Shown here piece by piece: positions 26,291 to 35,167 of a stretch of DNA of 52,808 nt (positions are counted from its first letter, which is position 1; each line of letters begins with the position of its first letter). The position numbers were made by a program, and so were the translations under genes. The notes under the pieces were generated by a model that worked only from the letters and a program-made list of their open reading frames with translations, was not told the origin of the DNA and did not search any database. Source of the stretch: an uncultured Burkholderiales bacterium (GTDB lineage: Bacteria > Pseudomonadota > Gammaproteobacteria > Burkholderiales > Burkholderiaceae_C); NCBI GenBank assembly GCA_937864005.1, contig CALMIL010000010.1, forward strand, positions 1-52,808, written 5' to 3'.

Positions 26291-28018
26291 GTGGACGCCT
26301 GGAACCCGACCCAAGGCGCAGGGCTGCTCGCGGCAGCCGTGCTGCTGCCCTTCGTCGGCATGCTCGTCGGGCTGGCGCTCGGCGGCCGCTGGCCGCAGCG
26401 CGTCGCCTTCACCGTCATGCCGCTCGGACTGGCGCTGGCGCTCGGCATCGCCGTGCACTGGCAGGCCGCCGATGGCGCGCTCGTCTACCTGCTCGGCGGC
26501 TGGTCGCCGCCGCTCGGCATCGCGCTGCGCGCCGACGGCGCGGCGGTCGCGATGCTGCTCGCGGTCGCGGTCGTCGTCTGCGGCATCGGCCTCTATGCGC
26601 GCGCCGATTTCGGCACCCCGCACGGCGCTGGCGAGTCGCGCACCGCCTTCGCCTACTGGCTGCTGTTGATGGCGGTGTGGGGATCGCTGAATCTCGTCTT
26701 CGTCAGCGGCGACCTGTTCACGCTCTACGTCGCGCTCGAACTGCTGACCTTTGCCGGCGTGCCGCTGGTGTGCCTCGCGGGCAGCGGCGAGACGCTGCGC
26801 GCCGCGCTGCGCTACCTGCTCTTTGCGCTGTGCGGCTCGGTGCTGTACCTGCTGGGCGTCGTGCTGCTGTACGGCGGCTACGGCACGGTGGACATCCCGC
26901 TGCTGGCCCTGGCCGTGCAGCCCGAACCGATTGCCTGGGCCGCGCTCGCGTTGATGACGGTCGGGCTGCTCGCCAAGACCGCCCTCTTCCCGCTGCACAT
27001 CTGGCTGCCGCCGGCACACGGCGGCGCGCCCGCGGCGGCAAGCGCCGTGCTGTCGGCACTCGTCATCAAGGGCTCGTGGTTCCTCGTGCTGCGGCTGTGG
27101 CTGGACGTGATGCCGGGCGTCGCCACCGCGTCGGCCGCGCAGCTGCTGGCCGCGCTGGGTGCGGCGGCGATCGTCGTCGGCAGCGTCGTCGCCTTGCGCC
27201 AGCAGCGGCTCAAGCTGCTCGTCGCGTATTCGACGGTGGCGCAGATCGGCTACCTGTTCCTGCTTTTTCCGATGGCGTTCGACGCCAGTGGCGCAATGGT
27301 CTGGGGCGATCTGGCGCAGAGCGCCGGGCTGCTGCAGGCGATTGCGCACGCCACGGCCAAGGCCGGCATGTTCATGGCCGCCGGGCTCGTCTATGCCGCG
27401 CTCGGCCACGACCGCATCGACGATCTGGTGGGCGCCGCGCGCGCGCTGCCGGTCGCGGTGGCGGCGCTCTTCGTCGGCGGCCTCGCGCTGATGGGCGTGC
27501 TGCCGAGCGGCGCGTACCTCGCGAAGAAGCTGCTGCTGGCGTCGGCCGACGAGTCGGGCCAGTGGTGGTGGACGTGGGTGCTGCAAGGCGGCGCGGCGTT
27601 CACCGCCGGCTACGTGGTGCTGATCGCGGCGCGGGTCCTCCGCCGTCCGGCCGCACCGCTGGCCGGCCTGAAGCCGGTGTCGCTGCTGTCGCAGTGGGCC
27701 GCGCTCGGGCTGACGCTGGCGTCGTTCGCGCTCGCGCTTGCCGCGGTAGTCGGGCCGTTGTCGGCAGACTTGCTGTCGAAGGCGTTCACGGCCAAGGAGA
27801 TCGGCACCATGCTCGTCACCTTCGCGGCGGGCGCGGTACTGGCGGCAGCACTCTCGCGACGGCCGCTGCTCGCGCCCGCGGCGCCACCGCGCGGCGGCAT
27901 TGCTAATCTCGGCGCGGCGTTCGAATCCGGCGACCGTTTCGTTCGCCGCTGGCCGTCAGCCATGCTCGCGCTGCTGGCGATCGCGGGCGCCAGCCTGTGG
28001 CTGCTGGCGCGTGTCTGA
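26291..28018 (+). CDS. mrpD: Mrp subunit D-like proton antiporter (ND2/ND4/NuoN-like)
   Basis: The gene encodes 575 aa from a GTG start 7 bp after mrpC, with about 14 membrane helices. The conserved antiporter core is visible: LFTLYVALELLTFAGVPLVC with the TM5 Glu, then LAKTALFPLHIWLPPAHGGA and APAAASAVLSALVIKGSWFL with the TM7-8 Lys residues. LLVAYSTVAQIGYLFLLFP follows. It is the only large antiporter subunit in this cluster; typical Mrp complexes have two (A and D). It is longer than the usual MrpD of about 500 aa, with the extra part at the C-terminus. Confidence 0.9.
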   Translation: MDAWNPTQGAGLLAAAVLLPFVGMLVGLALGGRWPQRVAFTVMPLGLALALGIAVHWQAADGALVYLLGGWSPPLGIALRADGAAVAMLLAVAVVVCGIGLYARADFGTPHGAGESRTAFAYWLLLMAVWGSLNLVFVSGDLFTLYVALELLTFAGVPLVCLAGSGETLRAALRYLLFALCGSVLYLLGVVLLYGGYGTVDIPLLALAVQPEPIAWAALALMTVGLLAKTALFPLHIWLPPAHGGAPAAASAVLSALVIKGSWFLVLRLWLDVMPGVATASAAQLLAALGAAAIVVGSVVALRQQRLKLLVAYSTVAQIGYLFLLFPMAFDASGAMVWGDLAQSAGLLQAIAHATAKAGMFMAAGLVYAALGHDRIDDLVGAARALPVAVAALFVGGLALMGVLPSGAYLAKKLLLASADESGQWWWTWVLQGGAAFTAGYVVLIAARVLRRPAAPLAGLKPVSLLSQWAALGLTLASFALALAAVVGPLSADLLSKAFTAKEIGTMLVTFAAGAVLAAALSRRPLLAPAAPPRGGIANLGAAFESGDRFVRRWPSAMLALLAIAGASLWLLARV

Positions 28019-28045
28019 GCGCGGATTCATGCGAGCGGGGCATTC

Positions 28046-29488
28046 ATGAGCACGAGCGGCGACACCGGCGACACCCGGCTCTCGCGCGGCGCGCTCGTCG
28101 GCCTCGTCGTCGGCTCGATGGTCGGCGCGGGCATCTTCACGCTGCCGGCCGCATTCGCCCACTCGACGGGCGCGCTCGGCGCGCTGATCGCGTGGGGCAT
28201 TGCCGGCAGCGGCATGCTGATGCTCGCCTTCGTCTTCCAGAACCTGTCGCAGCGCCGGCCCGACCTCGACGCCGGCATCTATGCCTATGCGAAGGCAGGC
28301 TTCGGCAACTATCTCGGCTTCCTCGCCGCGTTTGGCTACTGGGTCGCGTGCTGCTTCGCCTGCCTCGCCTGCCTGGTGCTGATCAAGGCAACGCTCGGCC
28401 AGTTCTTCCCCGCCTTCGGCGACGGCTCGACCCCAGTCGCGATCGCGACCGCGAGCCTGATGCTGTGGGGCATCCAGGCGCTCGTGCTGCGCGGCGTGAA
28501 GCAGGCCGCCGCGCTGAATACGATCGCGACCGTCGCGAAGATGGTGCCGATCGGCATCTTCATCGTCGTCGTCGCCGTCGGCTTCCAGCGCGACATCTTC
28601 GCGCTGAACTTCTGGGGCGGCGAGGACGAGAGCCTCGCGGCGGTCGCCAGCCAGGTGCGCCAGACGATGCTCGTCACCGTCTTCGTCTTCGTCGGCATCG
28701 AGGGCGCGAGCGTCTATTCGCGCTTCGCGAAGAAGCGCGAGGATGTCGGCGTCGCCACCGTGCTCGGCTTTCTCGGCGTGCTGTGCCTGCTCGTGCTCGT
28801 CACGATCCTGTCCTTCGGCGTGCTGCTGCGCCCCGACCTCGCGGCCCTCGCCAACCCGTCGATGGCGGGCGTGATGGAGGCGATCGTCGGCCCCTGGGGG
28901 CGCGTCTTCATCAGCGTGGGGCTGCTCGTTTCGGTCGCCGGCAACTTCCTGTCGTGGGCGCTGCTCGCCGCCGAGGTGCTGCATTCCGCGGCGCGCGACG
29001 ATACGATGCCGCGCTTTCTCGGCCGCGAGAACGCGAAGCAGGTGCCGCATGTCGCGCTGTGGCTCTCGAACGGCCTGATCCAGTTTTTCCTGCTCGTCAC
29101 CTGGTTTGCCGAACAGGCGTTTCACCTGGCGCTGAAGATGACGAGCGCGATGACGCTGGTGCCGTATCTGCTCGTCGCCGCCTACGGCGTGAAGCTCGCG
29201 CGCAGCGGCGAGACGTATGCCGCTGGCGATCGCCGCCGCGGCGTCGACGCCGTGCGCAGCGCGATCGCGACCGCCTACGCGGCGGCGATGATCCTGAGCG
29301 GCGGCCTGAAGCTGTTGCTGCTGTCGGCGCTGCTGTACGCGCCCGGCAGCGCGCTGCACCTGGGCGTACGGCGCGAGCGCGGCAAGCCGTACTTCGACAA
29401 CACCGCCGAGGCGGCGCTATTTGCCGCGCTCGTCGTCGCGGCGATCGCCGCGCTGGTCGCCCTCGCGAGCGGCGCGCTCTCGATCTGA
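28046..29488 (+). CDS. APC-superfamily amino acid antiporter, paralogue of the arcD-type gene
   Basis: The gene encodes 480 aa with about 12-13 membrane helices. Key segments are VGSMVGAGIFTLPAAFAHST, RPDLDAGIYAYAKAGFGNYL and GIEGASVYSRFAKKREDVGV, which align with the same positions of the protein at 12961-14451. It belongs to the basic amino acid/polyamine antiporter group; the substrate may be arginine, ornithine, lysine or a related amine. It follows mrpD by 27 bp on the same strand and could be co-transcribed. No decarboxylase or deiminase is adjacent. Confidence 0.85.
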   Translation: MSTSGDTGDTRLSRGALVGLVVGSMVGAGIFTLPAAFAHSTGALGALIAWGIAGSGMLMLAFVFQNLSQRRPDLDAGIYAYAKAGFGNYLGFLAAFGYWVACCFACLACLVLIKATLGQFFPAFGDGSTPVAIATASLMLWGIQALVLRGVKQAAALNTIATVAKMVPIGIFIVVVAVGFQRDIFALNFWGGEDESLAAVASQVRQTMLVTVFVFVGIEGASVYSRFAKKREDVGVATVLGFLGVLCLLVLVTILSFGVLLRPDLAALANPSMAGVMEAIVGPWGRVFISVGLLVSVAGNFLSWALLAAEVLHSAARDDTMPRFLGRENAKQVPHVALWLSNGLIQFFLLVTWFAEQAFHLALKMTSAMTLVPYLLVAAYGVKLARSGETYAAGDRRRGVDAVRSAIATAYAAAMILSGGLKLLLLSALLYAPGSALHLGVRRERGKPYFDNTAEAALFAALVVAAIAALVALASGALSI

Positions 29489-29507
29489 CACCATGCGTGC
29501 CGTCGCC

Positions 29508-30749
29508 TCAATACGCATCGTCCGGGCTGGAGGGCGCCTCGCCTTGCCCGTTCGCAACGGCGCTCAGCCCGGGCGGCGCGGCTCTCCACGGCCGGCCGGC
29601 CTTGGCGATGTCGAAGCCGACATCGTAGAGCGCGCGCATGCGCACCGGGTCGAATACCTCGTCGCCCGTGAGCTCGACGCCTTCCGGAATCGAGATCCAG
29701 AAGAAACGCGCCTGCTCGCGCACCGCGATGCTGTAGATGCGGAACAGATCGCCGACGAGCGCCGCCTTCATCGCCGATTCGAACGAGCGCATCGCGATGC
29801 TGCGCACCGAGCGCGTCGTCACCTCGGGCGTCGGCAGCAGCTGGCCGTTATGGATGACGAAGACGCGCTCGCGCCCGATGCCGCGGCCGACGCCTTCGCG
29901 CGCCTCGCCGAAAGCGAATACGCCGCCGGAATAGAAGACATTGGCGCCGACGCCGCCGTCGACGTGCATCTCGTCGTAGTGCCGGCCGCCGGCGACCACA
30001 TCGAACATCACCGGCGGGAAGGCGACCGGGATCGACGCCGACGCGAGCATGACCTGGCGAAACAGCGCCAGCGCCTCGGGCCGGCCGCTGGACGCGATCA
30101 GCCCCATGTTCCAGACGACGAAGCGCTGGGCGTCGAGGTTCGCTGTGCCGATGTAGAGCCGCCGGCCCGCGGCGTGCGCCTGGGCGACACGGCGCAGCAG
30201 CGCCGCGTCGACATGCTGCTCGAGCAGGTTCATCAGCGGCCCGGTCTCGGCAAAAGACTCGCCTGTCAACAACTGCGGGATGAAGCTCAGCACGCGAAAG
30301 ATCTGGCGCGATGCGGTCGTCGTGTAGAACTCGCGCAGCGAATCGTCGTAGTCGGGGCCGACGAAGGCGAACGGCGCGATCAGCGCGCCGGTGGAGACAC
30401 CGGTCACGATCTTGAACACCGGTCGCCGGCCGGTCTGCGTCCAGCCGTTCAGAAACCCGGCGCCGAATGCGCCGTTGGCGCCGCCGCCCGACAGCGCGAG
30501 CTGCGGGTAGCGCACGATGCCGTCCTCGCGCAACGGAAAGTCGGCCGCCGACTCCTGCTCGAACGACCGCCTGAGATCGGCCATGAAGGCAGCGCTTTGC
30601 CGGCCAGCCGGCGCCCTCACATCGGGCAGGCCGGGAATGCTCGTCTCGTTCAGCAGCGCGGTGGGCGGCGCATTGCGCGGCAGCGTGCTGCAGCCGGCCA
30701 GCAGCGCGAGGCCGACGGCGACAGCCCATGGCCGCAGTCGCGCGAGCAC
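29508..30749 (-). CDS. Patatin-like phospholipase lipoprotein
   Basis: The gene encodes about 413 aa from GTG 30749, giving a compact lipoprotein signal (RPWAVAVGLALLAGC). Patatin motifs are complete: the oxyanion loop LSGGGANGAFGAGFLNG, nucleophile GVSTGALIAPFAF (GxSxG), and the catalytic Asp in MHVDGGVGANVFYSGG (DGG). These enzymes hydrolyse acyl esters of phospholipids with a Ser-Asp dyad; the lipobox suggests an envelope location. An ATG at 30851 in the same frame would add 34 residues and make an unusually long n-region. Neither start has a good ribosome site. It is divergent from the NodT-type channel gene. Confidence 0.87.
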   Translation of the reverse strand: MLARLRPWAVAVGLALLAGCSTLPRNAPPTALLNETSIPGLPDVRAPAGRQSAAFMADLRRSFEQESAADFPLREDGIVRYPQLALSGGGANGAFGAGFLNGWTQTGRRPVFKIVTGVSTGALIAPFAFVGPDYDDSLREFYTTTASRQIFRVLSFIPQLLTGESFAETGPLMNLLEQHVDAALLRRVAQAHAAGRRLYIGTANLDAQRFVVWNMGLIASSGRPEALALFRQVMLASASIPVAFPPVMFDVVAGGRHYDEMHVDGGVGANVFYSGGVFAFGEAREGVGRGIGRERVFVIHNGQLLPTPEVTTRSVRSIAMRSFESAMKAALVGDLFRIYSIAVREQARFFWISIPEGVELTGDEVFDPVRMRALYDVGFDIAKAGRPWRAAPPGLSAVANGQGEAPSSPDDAY

Positions 30750-30954
30750 CGCTACGATGATGGCCGCGGTTCGATCGCCCGTGCCCCGCGCGGCCGCGAA
30801 CCGCAGAGGGCCGGCGCAGCATGCTGTCGGTCTGGCGAGCAACAAGGACATGGTGTACTCGGTGAGGCGGGTTGCACGGGTCCGGATGAGTCTATCCGGC
30901 CGCACGCCGCGGCCGAATGCACGGAGATCAAGGAAGCGAAGAAAGGATAGCGTG

Positions 30955-32400
30955 ATGAGGACAGGCAGACATCTTGCACTTGCGGCCACGATCGCGCTTG
31001 CCGGCTGCACCGTCGGGCCGAACTACGTGCGCCCGACGACCGAAGCGCCGACCGCGTGGCGGATCGACTACCCGAAGGCGGCCGAGGTGGCGAATACCAA
31101 GTGGTGGGAGCAGTTCGACGATCCGGTGCTCAACGATCTGGTCGAGACCGCGCTGAAGGACAACCGCGATGTGCGGGTTGCCGCGGCGCGCATCGACCAG
31201 TTCCTCGGCGCGCTGCAGTCGACCCGTTCGCAGCTCTATCCGCAGCTCGGCTACGGCGTCGACGCGACGCGCGCGCGCACCACCGAGGTCGGCATGCCGC
31301 CGCTGCCGGCGGTGCTCGACCCGACCTTCTCGCTCTATCAGGCGACGCTCGGCGCGAGCTGGCAGCTCGACCTCTTCGGCCGCGTGCAGCGCCAGACCGA
31401 GGCCGCGCAGGCGCAGGTCTTTGCCAGCGAACAGGCCAAGCGCGGCGTCGTGCTCACGCTCGTCGGCGGTGTCGCGACGGGCTACGTCAATCTGCGCTCG
31501 CTCGACCGCCAGCTCGAGATCGCGCAGGCGACGGCGGCCAACTTCGGCGCCACCGAGCGCCTCTTCGATCTGCGCTTCAAGGCCGGCATCGTCTCCAAGA
31601 CCGAGCTGATGCAGATCCGCTCGCAGCACCAGCAGGCGCTGGCGGCGATTCCGGCCTTCGAGCAGGCGATCGCGGCGCAGGAGAACCTGATCTCCATTCT
31701 GCTCGGCAGGAACCCGGGGCCGATCGTGCGCGGCAAGACGATCGCCCAGCTCGCCGCGCCGCAGATTCCGGCCGACCTGCCGTCCACGCTGCTCGAGCGG
31801 CGGCCCGACATCCTGCAGGCCGAACAGAACCTGATTGCCGCGAATGCGAGCGTCGGCGCGGCGCGCGCGCTGTACTACCCGTCGATCTCGCTGACCGGCG
31901 CGCTCGGCACCGTCAGCACCGCATTTTCGAGTCTGTTCACCGGACCGGCGAGCACCTGGCTGATCGCGGGCGGCCTGGCCGGGCCGATCTTCACGTTCGG
32001 CGCGATCGAAGGCCAGGTCGGGTCGGCCGAGGCGCAGTACCGCGCCGCGCTCGCCGGCTACCAGCAGACCGTGCTCGGCGCGTTTCGCGAGACGAACGAC
32101 GCGTTGACCGGATCGCAGAAGCGCCTCGAGGAGTTCGAGACGCAGCGCCTGCGCGTCGAGGCGCTGCGCGAGTTCGCGCGGCTGTCGAAGCTGCGCTTCG
32201 ACAAGGGCGTCTCGGGCTACCTCGAGGTGCTGATCTCCGAGAACGAGCTGTTCGCCGCCGAGATCGCATCGGTCAACCTGCAGGCGGCGCGCTATACGCA
32301 GCTGATCAACGTCTATCGGGCGATGGGCGGCGGCTGGGTGGATATCGCCGACCAGATGACGCCGCAGCCGCAGGGGCTGAAGACGGCGCGCGCGCAGTAG
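30955..32400 (+). CDS. Outer-membrane efflux channel, NodT/TolC family lipoprotein
   Basis: The gene encodes 481 aa. MRTGRHLALAATIALAGC is a lipoprotein signal; next comes TVGPNYVRPTTEAPTAWRID, the near-invariant start of mature NodT-type channels. Two repeats of TolC-like helices and strands follow (KWWEQFDDPVLNDLVETALK; RRPDILQAEQNLIAANASVG; GPIFTFGAIEGQVGSAEAQY; FDKGVSGYLEVLISENELFA). It forms the outer-membrane exit duct for tripartite pumps. The RND pump at 19-23 kb lacks a local channel, so this is a candidate partner. The ribosome site is AAGGATAG. Confidence 0.92.
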   Translation: MRTGRHLALAATIALAGCTVGPNYVRPTTEAPTAWRIDYPKAAEVANTKWWEQFDDPVLNDLVETALKDNRDVRVAAARIDQFLGALQSTRSQLYPQLGYGVDATRARTTEVGMPPLPAVLDPTFSLYQATLGASWQLDLFGRVQRQTEAAQAQVFASEQAKRGVVLTLVGGVATGYVNLRSLDRQLEIAQATAANFGATERLFDLRFKAGIVSKTELMQIRSQHQQALAAIPAFEQAIAAQENLISILLGRNPGPIVRGKTIAQLAAPQIPADLPSTLLERRPDILQAEQNLIAANASVGAARALYYPSISLTGALGTVSTAFSSLFTGPASTWLIAGGLAGPIFTFGAIEGQVGSAEAQYRAALAGYQQTVLGAFRETNDALTGSQKRLEEFETQRLRVEALREFARLSKLRFDKGVSGYLEVLISENELFAAEIASVNLQAARYTQLINVYRAMGGGWVDIADQMTPQPQGLKTARAQ

Positions 32401-32444
32401 GGCAAGGCGCCGCAAGCCCCGATTTCGCCACGCAACAGTCGGCC

Positions 32445-33491
32445 ATGACCTCGAAGTTCCAGGCCTTCGTCTCGGGCGCGGTGCTCGCGCTGATCGTCGG
32501 CTGGGTGCTGCACATCGGCAGGGACGTGCTTGTTCCGGCCGTCTTCGGCGCGGTCGTCGTCTACATCATCGTCGGCCTGACGCACGCGCTCGAGCGCGTG
32601 CCGGTCGTCGGTGCGCGGCTGCCGCTGCAGCTGCGCTACCTGCTGTCGATCGTCGTCATCGGCTTTGCGCTGCTCGCCGCCGGCTATCTGCTGATCGCGA
32701 ACCGCGATCATGTGATCGCGCTCGCGCCGCAATATCAGGCGACGCTGCTTGCCGCGGCGCAGAAGGTGGCGCAACTGTTCGGCATCGAGACCGAACCGAC
32801 GTGGGCCACGCTGCGCCAGGACATGCTGGCGCGCGTCAATATCCAGGTGCTGCTCGGTTCGATGCTGGCGTCGGTCTCGTCGATCGCGGTCACGGTCGTC
32901 GTCGTGCTGCTGTACGCGGTGTTCCTGCTCGTCGAGCAGCACGTGTTCGATGCCAAGCTCGCGCGGCTGTCGAAGGACCCGCAGACGCTTGCCAAGCTGC
33001 GCAAGGTGATCGGCGACATCAACGGCCGGGTCGGCGCCTACCTCGCGCTCAAGACGCTGCTGAGCCTCTTGCTCGGCGCCGTGAGCTGGGTCGTGATGTA
33101 CTACTTCGATCTGCAGTTCGCACCGTTCTGGGCGGTGCTGATCGCCGTCCTCAACTTCGTGCCGTATCTCGGCTCGGTGCTCGGCGTGATGTTCCCGGCA
33201 ATCATGGCGATCGTCCAGTTCGTCGATCCGGGACTCGTCTTCTCGCTCGTCCTCGCGCTGACCGTCGTGCAGTTCCTGATCGGCAACTTTCTCGATCCCT
33301 ACGTGATGGGCAATTCGCTGAACCTGAGCCCGTTCGCGATCCTGATCAGCCTGGCCGTCTGGTCGCAGCTTTGGGGCATTCCCGGCGCCTTCCTCGCGGT
33401 GCCGATCACCGCGATCCTCGTCATCGTCCTGTCGGAGTTCGCCGGCACGCGGCCGATCGCGGTGCTGCTGTCGCGTGACGGCCGGCTGTGA
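32445..33491 (+). CDS. AI-2E (PerM/TqsA-type) transporter family protein
   Basis: The gene encodes 348 aa with about seven membrane helices and one soluble middle section (residues 80-150). Diagnostic C-terminal segments are FWAVLIAVLNFVPYLGSVLG, VQFLIGNFLDPYVMGNSLNL and WSQLWGIPGAFLAVPITAIL. Family members export or exchange small molecules, including autoinducer-2 and, in one branch, Na+ for H+. The substrate is not inferable. It follows the NodT gene by 44 bp and overlaps the open frame of the next gene only if that gene starts at GTG 33475. Confidence 0.9.
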   Translation: MTSKFQAFVSGAVLALIVGWVLHIGRDVLVPAVFGAVVVYIIVGLTHALERVPVVGARLPLQLRYLLSIVVIGFALLAAGYLLIANRDHVIALAPQYQATLLAAAQKVAQLFGIETEPTWATLRQDMLARVNIQVLLGSMLASVSSIAVTVVVVLLYAVFLLVEQHVFDAKLARLSKDPQTLAKLRKVIGDINGRVGAYLALKTLLSLLLGAVSWVVMYYFDLQFAPFWAVLIAVLNFVPYLGSVLGVMFPAIMAIVQFVDPGLVFSLVLALTVVQFLIGNFLDPYVMGNSLNLSPFAILISLAVWSQLWGIPGAFLAVPITAILVIVLSEFAGTRPIAVLLSRDGRL

Positions 33492-33498
33492 GTCGCGC

Positions 33499-34386
33499 AT
33501 GACGCCGCGCGACATCGGCAGCCTGCTGCAAGCGGCGGGCGAGAACTGGGTCAAGGACTATGCGCAGAGCATGGGCGCGGCGCTCGCGTTCTATACGATG
33601 TTCTCGATCGCGCCGCTGCTCTTGATCGTGATCTCGGTCGCCGGCCTCGTATTCGGCGAGGAGGCGGCGCGCGGCGAGATCTACCATCAGTTGAGCGAGA
33701 TGCTCGGCTCGGCCGGCGCATCGGCGGTGCAGACGCTGCTCGAGCAGGTCTGGCTGTCGTCGGAGAGCAGGCTTGCGACGGCCTTCGGCGTCGTGCTGCT
33801 CTTCATCGGCGCGACCTCGGTGTTCGCCGAACTGCAGGACGCACTCGATCGCATCTGGCACGTGCCACAACGCACGCCCAGTTCCGGCCTGTGGTCGCTG
33901 CTGCGCGCACGCCTGCTTTCGTTCGGCATGATCCTCGGCTTCGGCTTCCTGCTCATCGTCTCGCTCGCGATGAGCACGGCGCTGGCCGCCGTCGGCCGCT
34001 GGTGGGACCCGCAGGCGGTCGGCTGGCTGACGATCGCCAACGCGATCGAGGTCACGCTCAGCATCGCCTTCGTCACCTGCATCTTCGCGATGATCTACAA
34101 GGTGATGCCGCGTGCCGGCGTCGCATGGCGCGACGTCTGGGTCGGCGCGGCGGTCACCTCGATGCTGTTTCTCGCCGGCAAGTTCCTGATCGGCGTCTAC
34201 ATCGGGCACAGCCGCGTCTCGAGCCTGTACGGCGCGACGGCCTCGCTCGTCATCGTGCTGCTGTGGGTCTACTACTCGGCGCAGATCTTCCTCTTCGGCG
34301 CCGAGTTCACCTGGGTCTACAGCCACAGGTTCGGTTCGCGCACGGAGCGGATCCACGCAGCGGCCGACGCCGCGCGCGCCGGCTGA
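33499..34386 (+). CDS. YihY/BrkB family inner-membrane protein
   Basis: The gene encodes 295 aa. Typical features are MGAALAFYTMFSIAPLLLIV at residues 24-43, GVVLLFIGATSVFAELQDAL, DRIWHVPQ and the C-terminal SRVSSLYGATASLVIVLLWV with YYSAQIFLFGAEFTWVY. There are six predicted helices. The family (formerly mislabelled RNase BN) is of uncertain function, possibly in envelope lipid or phosphoglyceride transport. ATG 33499 is chosen because it leaves the standard N-terminus; GTG 33475 would overlap the AI-2E gene. Confidence 0.9.
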   Translation: MTPRDIGSLLQAAGENWVKDYAQSMGAALAFYTMFSIAPLLLIVISVAGLVFGEEAARGEIYHQLSEMLGSAGASAVQTLLEQVWLSSESRLATAFGVVLLFIGATSVFAELQDALDRIWHVPQRTPSSGLWSLLRARLLSFGMILGFGFLLIVSLAMSTALAAVGRWWDPQAVGWLTIANAIEVTLSIAFVTCIFAMIYKVMPRAGVAWRDVWVGAAVTSMLFLAGKFLIGVYIGHSRVSSLYGATASLVIVLLWVYYSAQIFLFGAEFTWVYSHRFGSRTERIHAAADAARAG

Positions 34387-34498
34387 GCAAGCCGGTTCGG
34401 CAGGACGCGGCGGGACGCGGCCCGACCCGCAAACCAAACGTTACACTACGGCCCGCCTTGCCTGCACCCACCCTCGGCAAGACGCTTCGGAGATCGAA

Positions 34499-34717
34499 AT
34501 GCGCTACGTCTATATCGCCCTGATCGTGATCCTTGCCGGCATCGTGCTGATGTTCAAGGTCCAGAACCTCGACACGGTCACGGTGTCGCTGTTCTCGATG
34601 AGCTTCACGATGCGAATCTCGATGCTCGTGCTGCTCGTCTATGTGTTGGGCATGTTCACCGGCGGCTTCGTCGTCCAGTTCCTGCGCAAGTCGGTCAGCG
34701 GCGCGATGAACCGATAG
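34499..34717 (+). CDS. LapA/DUF1049-domain small membrane protein
   Basis: The gene encodes 72 aa with two hydrophobic helices, IALIVILAGIVLMFKVQN and MRISMLVLLVYVLGMFTGGF. The intervening NLDTVTVSLF segment is typical of DUF1049 (LapA, lipopolysaccharide assembly protein A). E. coli LapA works with LapB to control LpxC and LPS levels; whether this short homologue does so is unknown. No lapB is adjacent. A 112-bp gap precedes it. Confidence 0.78.
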   Translation: MRYVYIALIVILAGIVLMFKVQNLDTVTVSLFSMSFTMRISMLVLLVYVLGMFTGGFVVQFLRKSVSGAMNR

Positions 34718-34759
34718 CGCACCCCTTCCCCCTTACTTAAAGCAACGGAACCTTAGACC

Positions 34760-35137
34760 ATGAGCAATTTCTGGGACCTGATCTGGCTGATGCTTTCGGC
34801 CTTCCTGTTCATCGCCTACCTGATGATCCTGTTCCAGATCATCGTCGATCTGTTCCGGGACTCCGAACTCGGCGGCGGCTCGAAGGTGCTGTGGATCATC
34901 GGCCTCGTCTTCATCCCGATGCTGACCGCGATCATCTACATCATCGCGCGCGGCCGGGGCATGGCGGCGCGCCAGAGCGCGTCGATGCAGCGCGCGAAGG
35001 CCGATACCGACGCCTACATCCGATCGGTCGCCGGCAAGTCGCCGGCCGAGCACATCAGCGAGGCCAAGGCCTTGCTCGACGCCGGCACCATCACGCAGGA
35101 CGAATACGCCAAACTGAAGGCGAAGGCGCTCGCCTGA
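34760..35137 (+). CDS. Small membrane protein with PLDc_N-like and SHOCT domains
   Basis: The gene encodes 125 aa. Two membrane helices (LSAFLFIAYLMILFQIIVDL; VLWIIGLVFIPMLTAIIYII) match the N-terminal region found in cardiolipin-synthase-like proteins (PLDc_N). After a basic linker the last 30 residues (AEHISEAKALLDAGTITQDE, then YAKLKAKAL) form a SHOCT short C-terminal domain, common in small membrane or oligomerising proteins. The function is unknown. The gene converges on ppa. Confidence 0.82.
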   Translation: MSNFWDLIWLMLSAFLFIAYLMILFQIIVDLFRDSELGGGSKVLWIIGLVFIPMLTAIIYIIARGRGMAARQSASMQRAKADTDAYIRSVAGKSPAEHISEAKALLDAGTITQDEYAKLKAKALA

Positions 35138-35145
35138 GCCTCGGC

Positions 35146-35165
35146 CGCGCCGTCCGGGCGGCGCG
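35146..35165. terminator. Candidate bidirectional terminator hairpin between convergent genes
   Basis: CGCGCCG pairs perfectly with CGGCGCG around a 6-nt loop, in the 30-bp gap between the SHOCT-protein stop and the ppa stop. There is no T-run on either strand, so terminator strength is uncertain. Confidence 0.4.
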
Positions 35166-35167
35166 AT

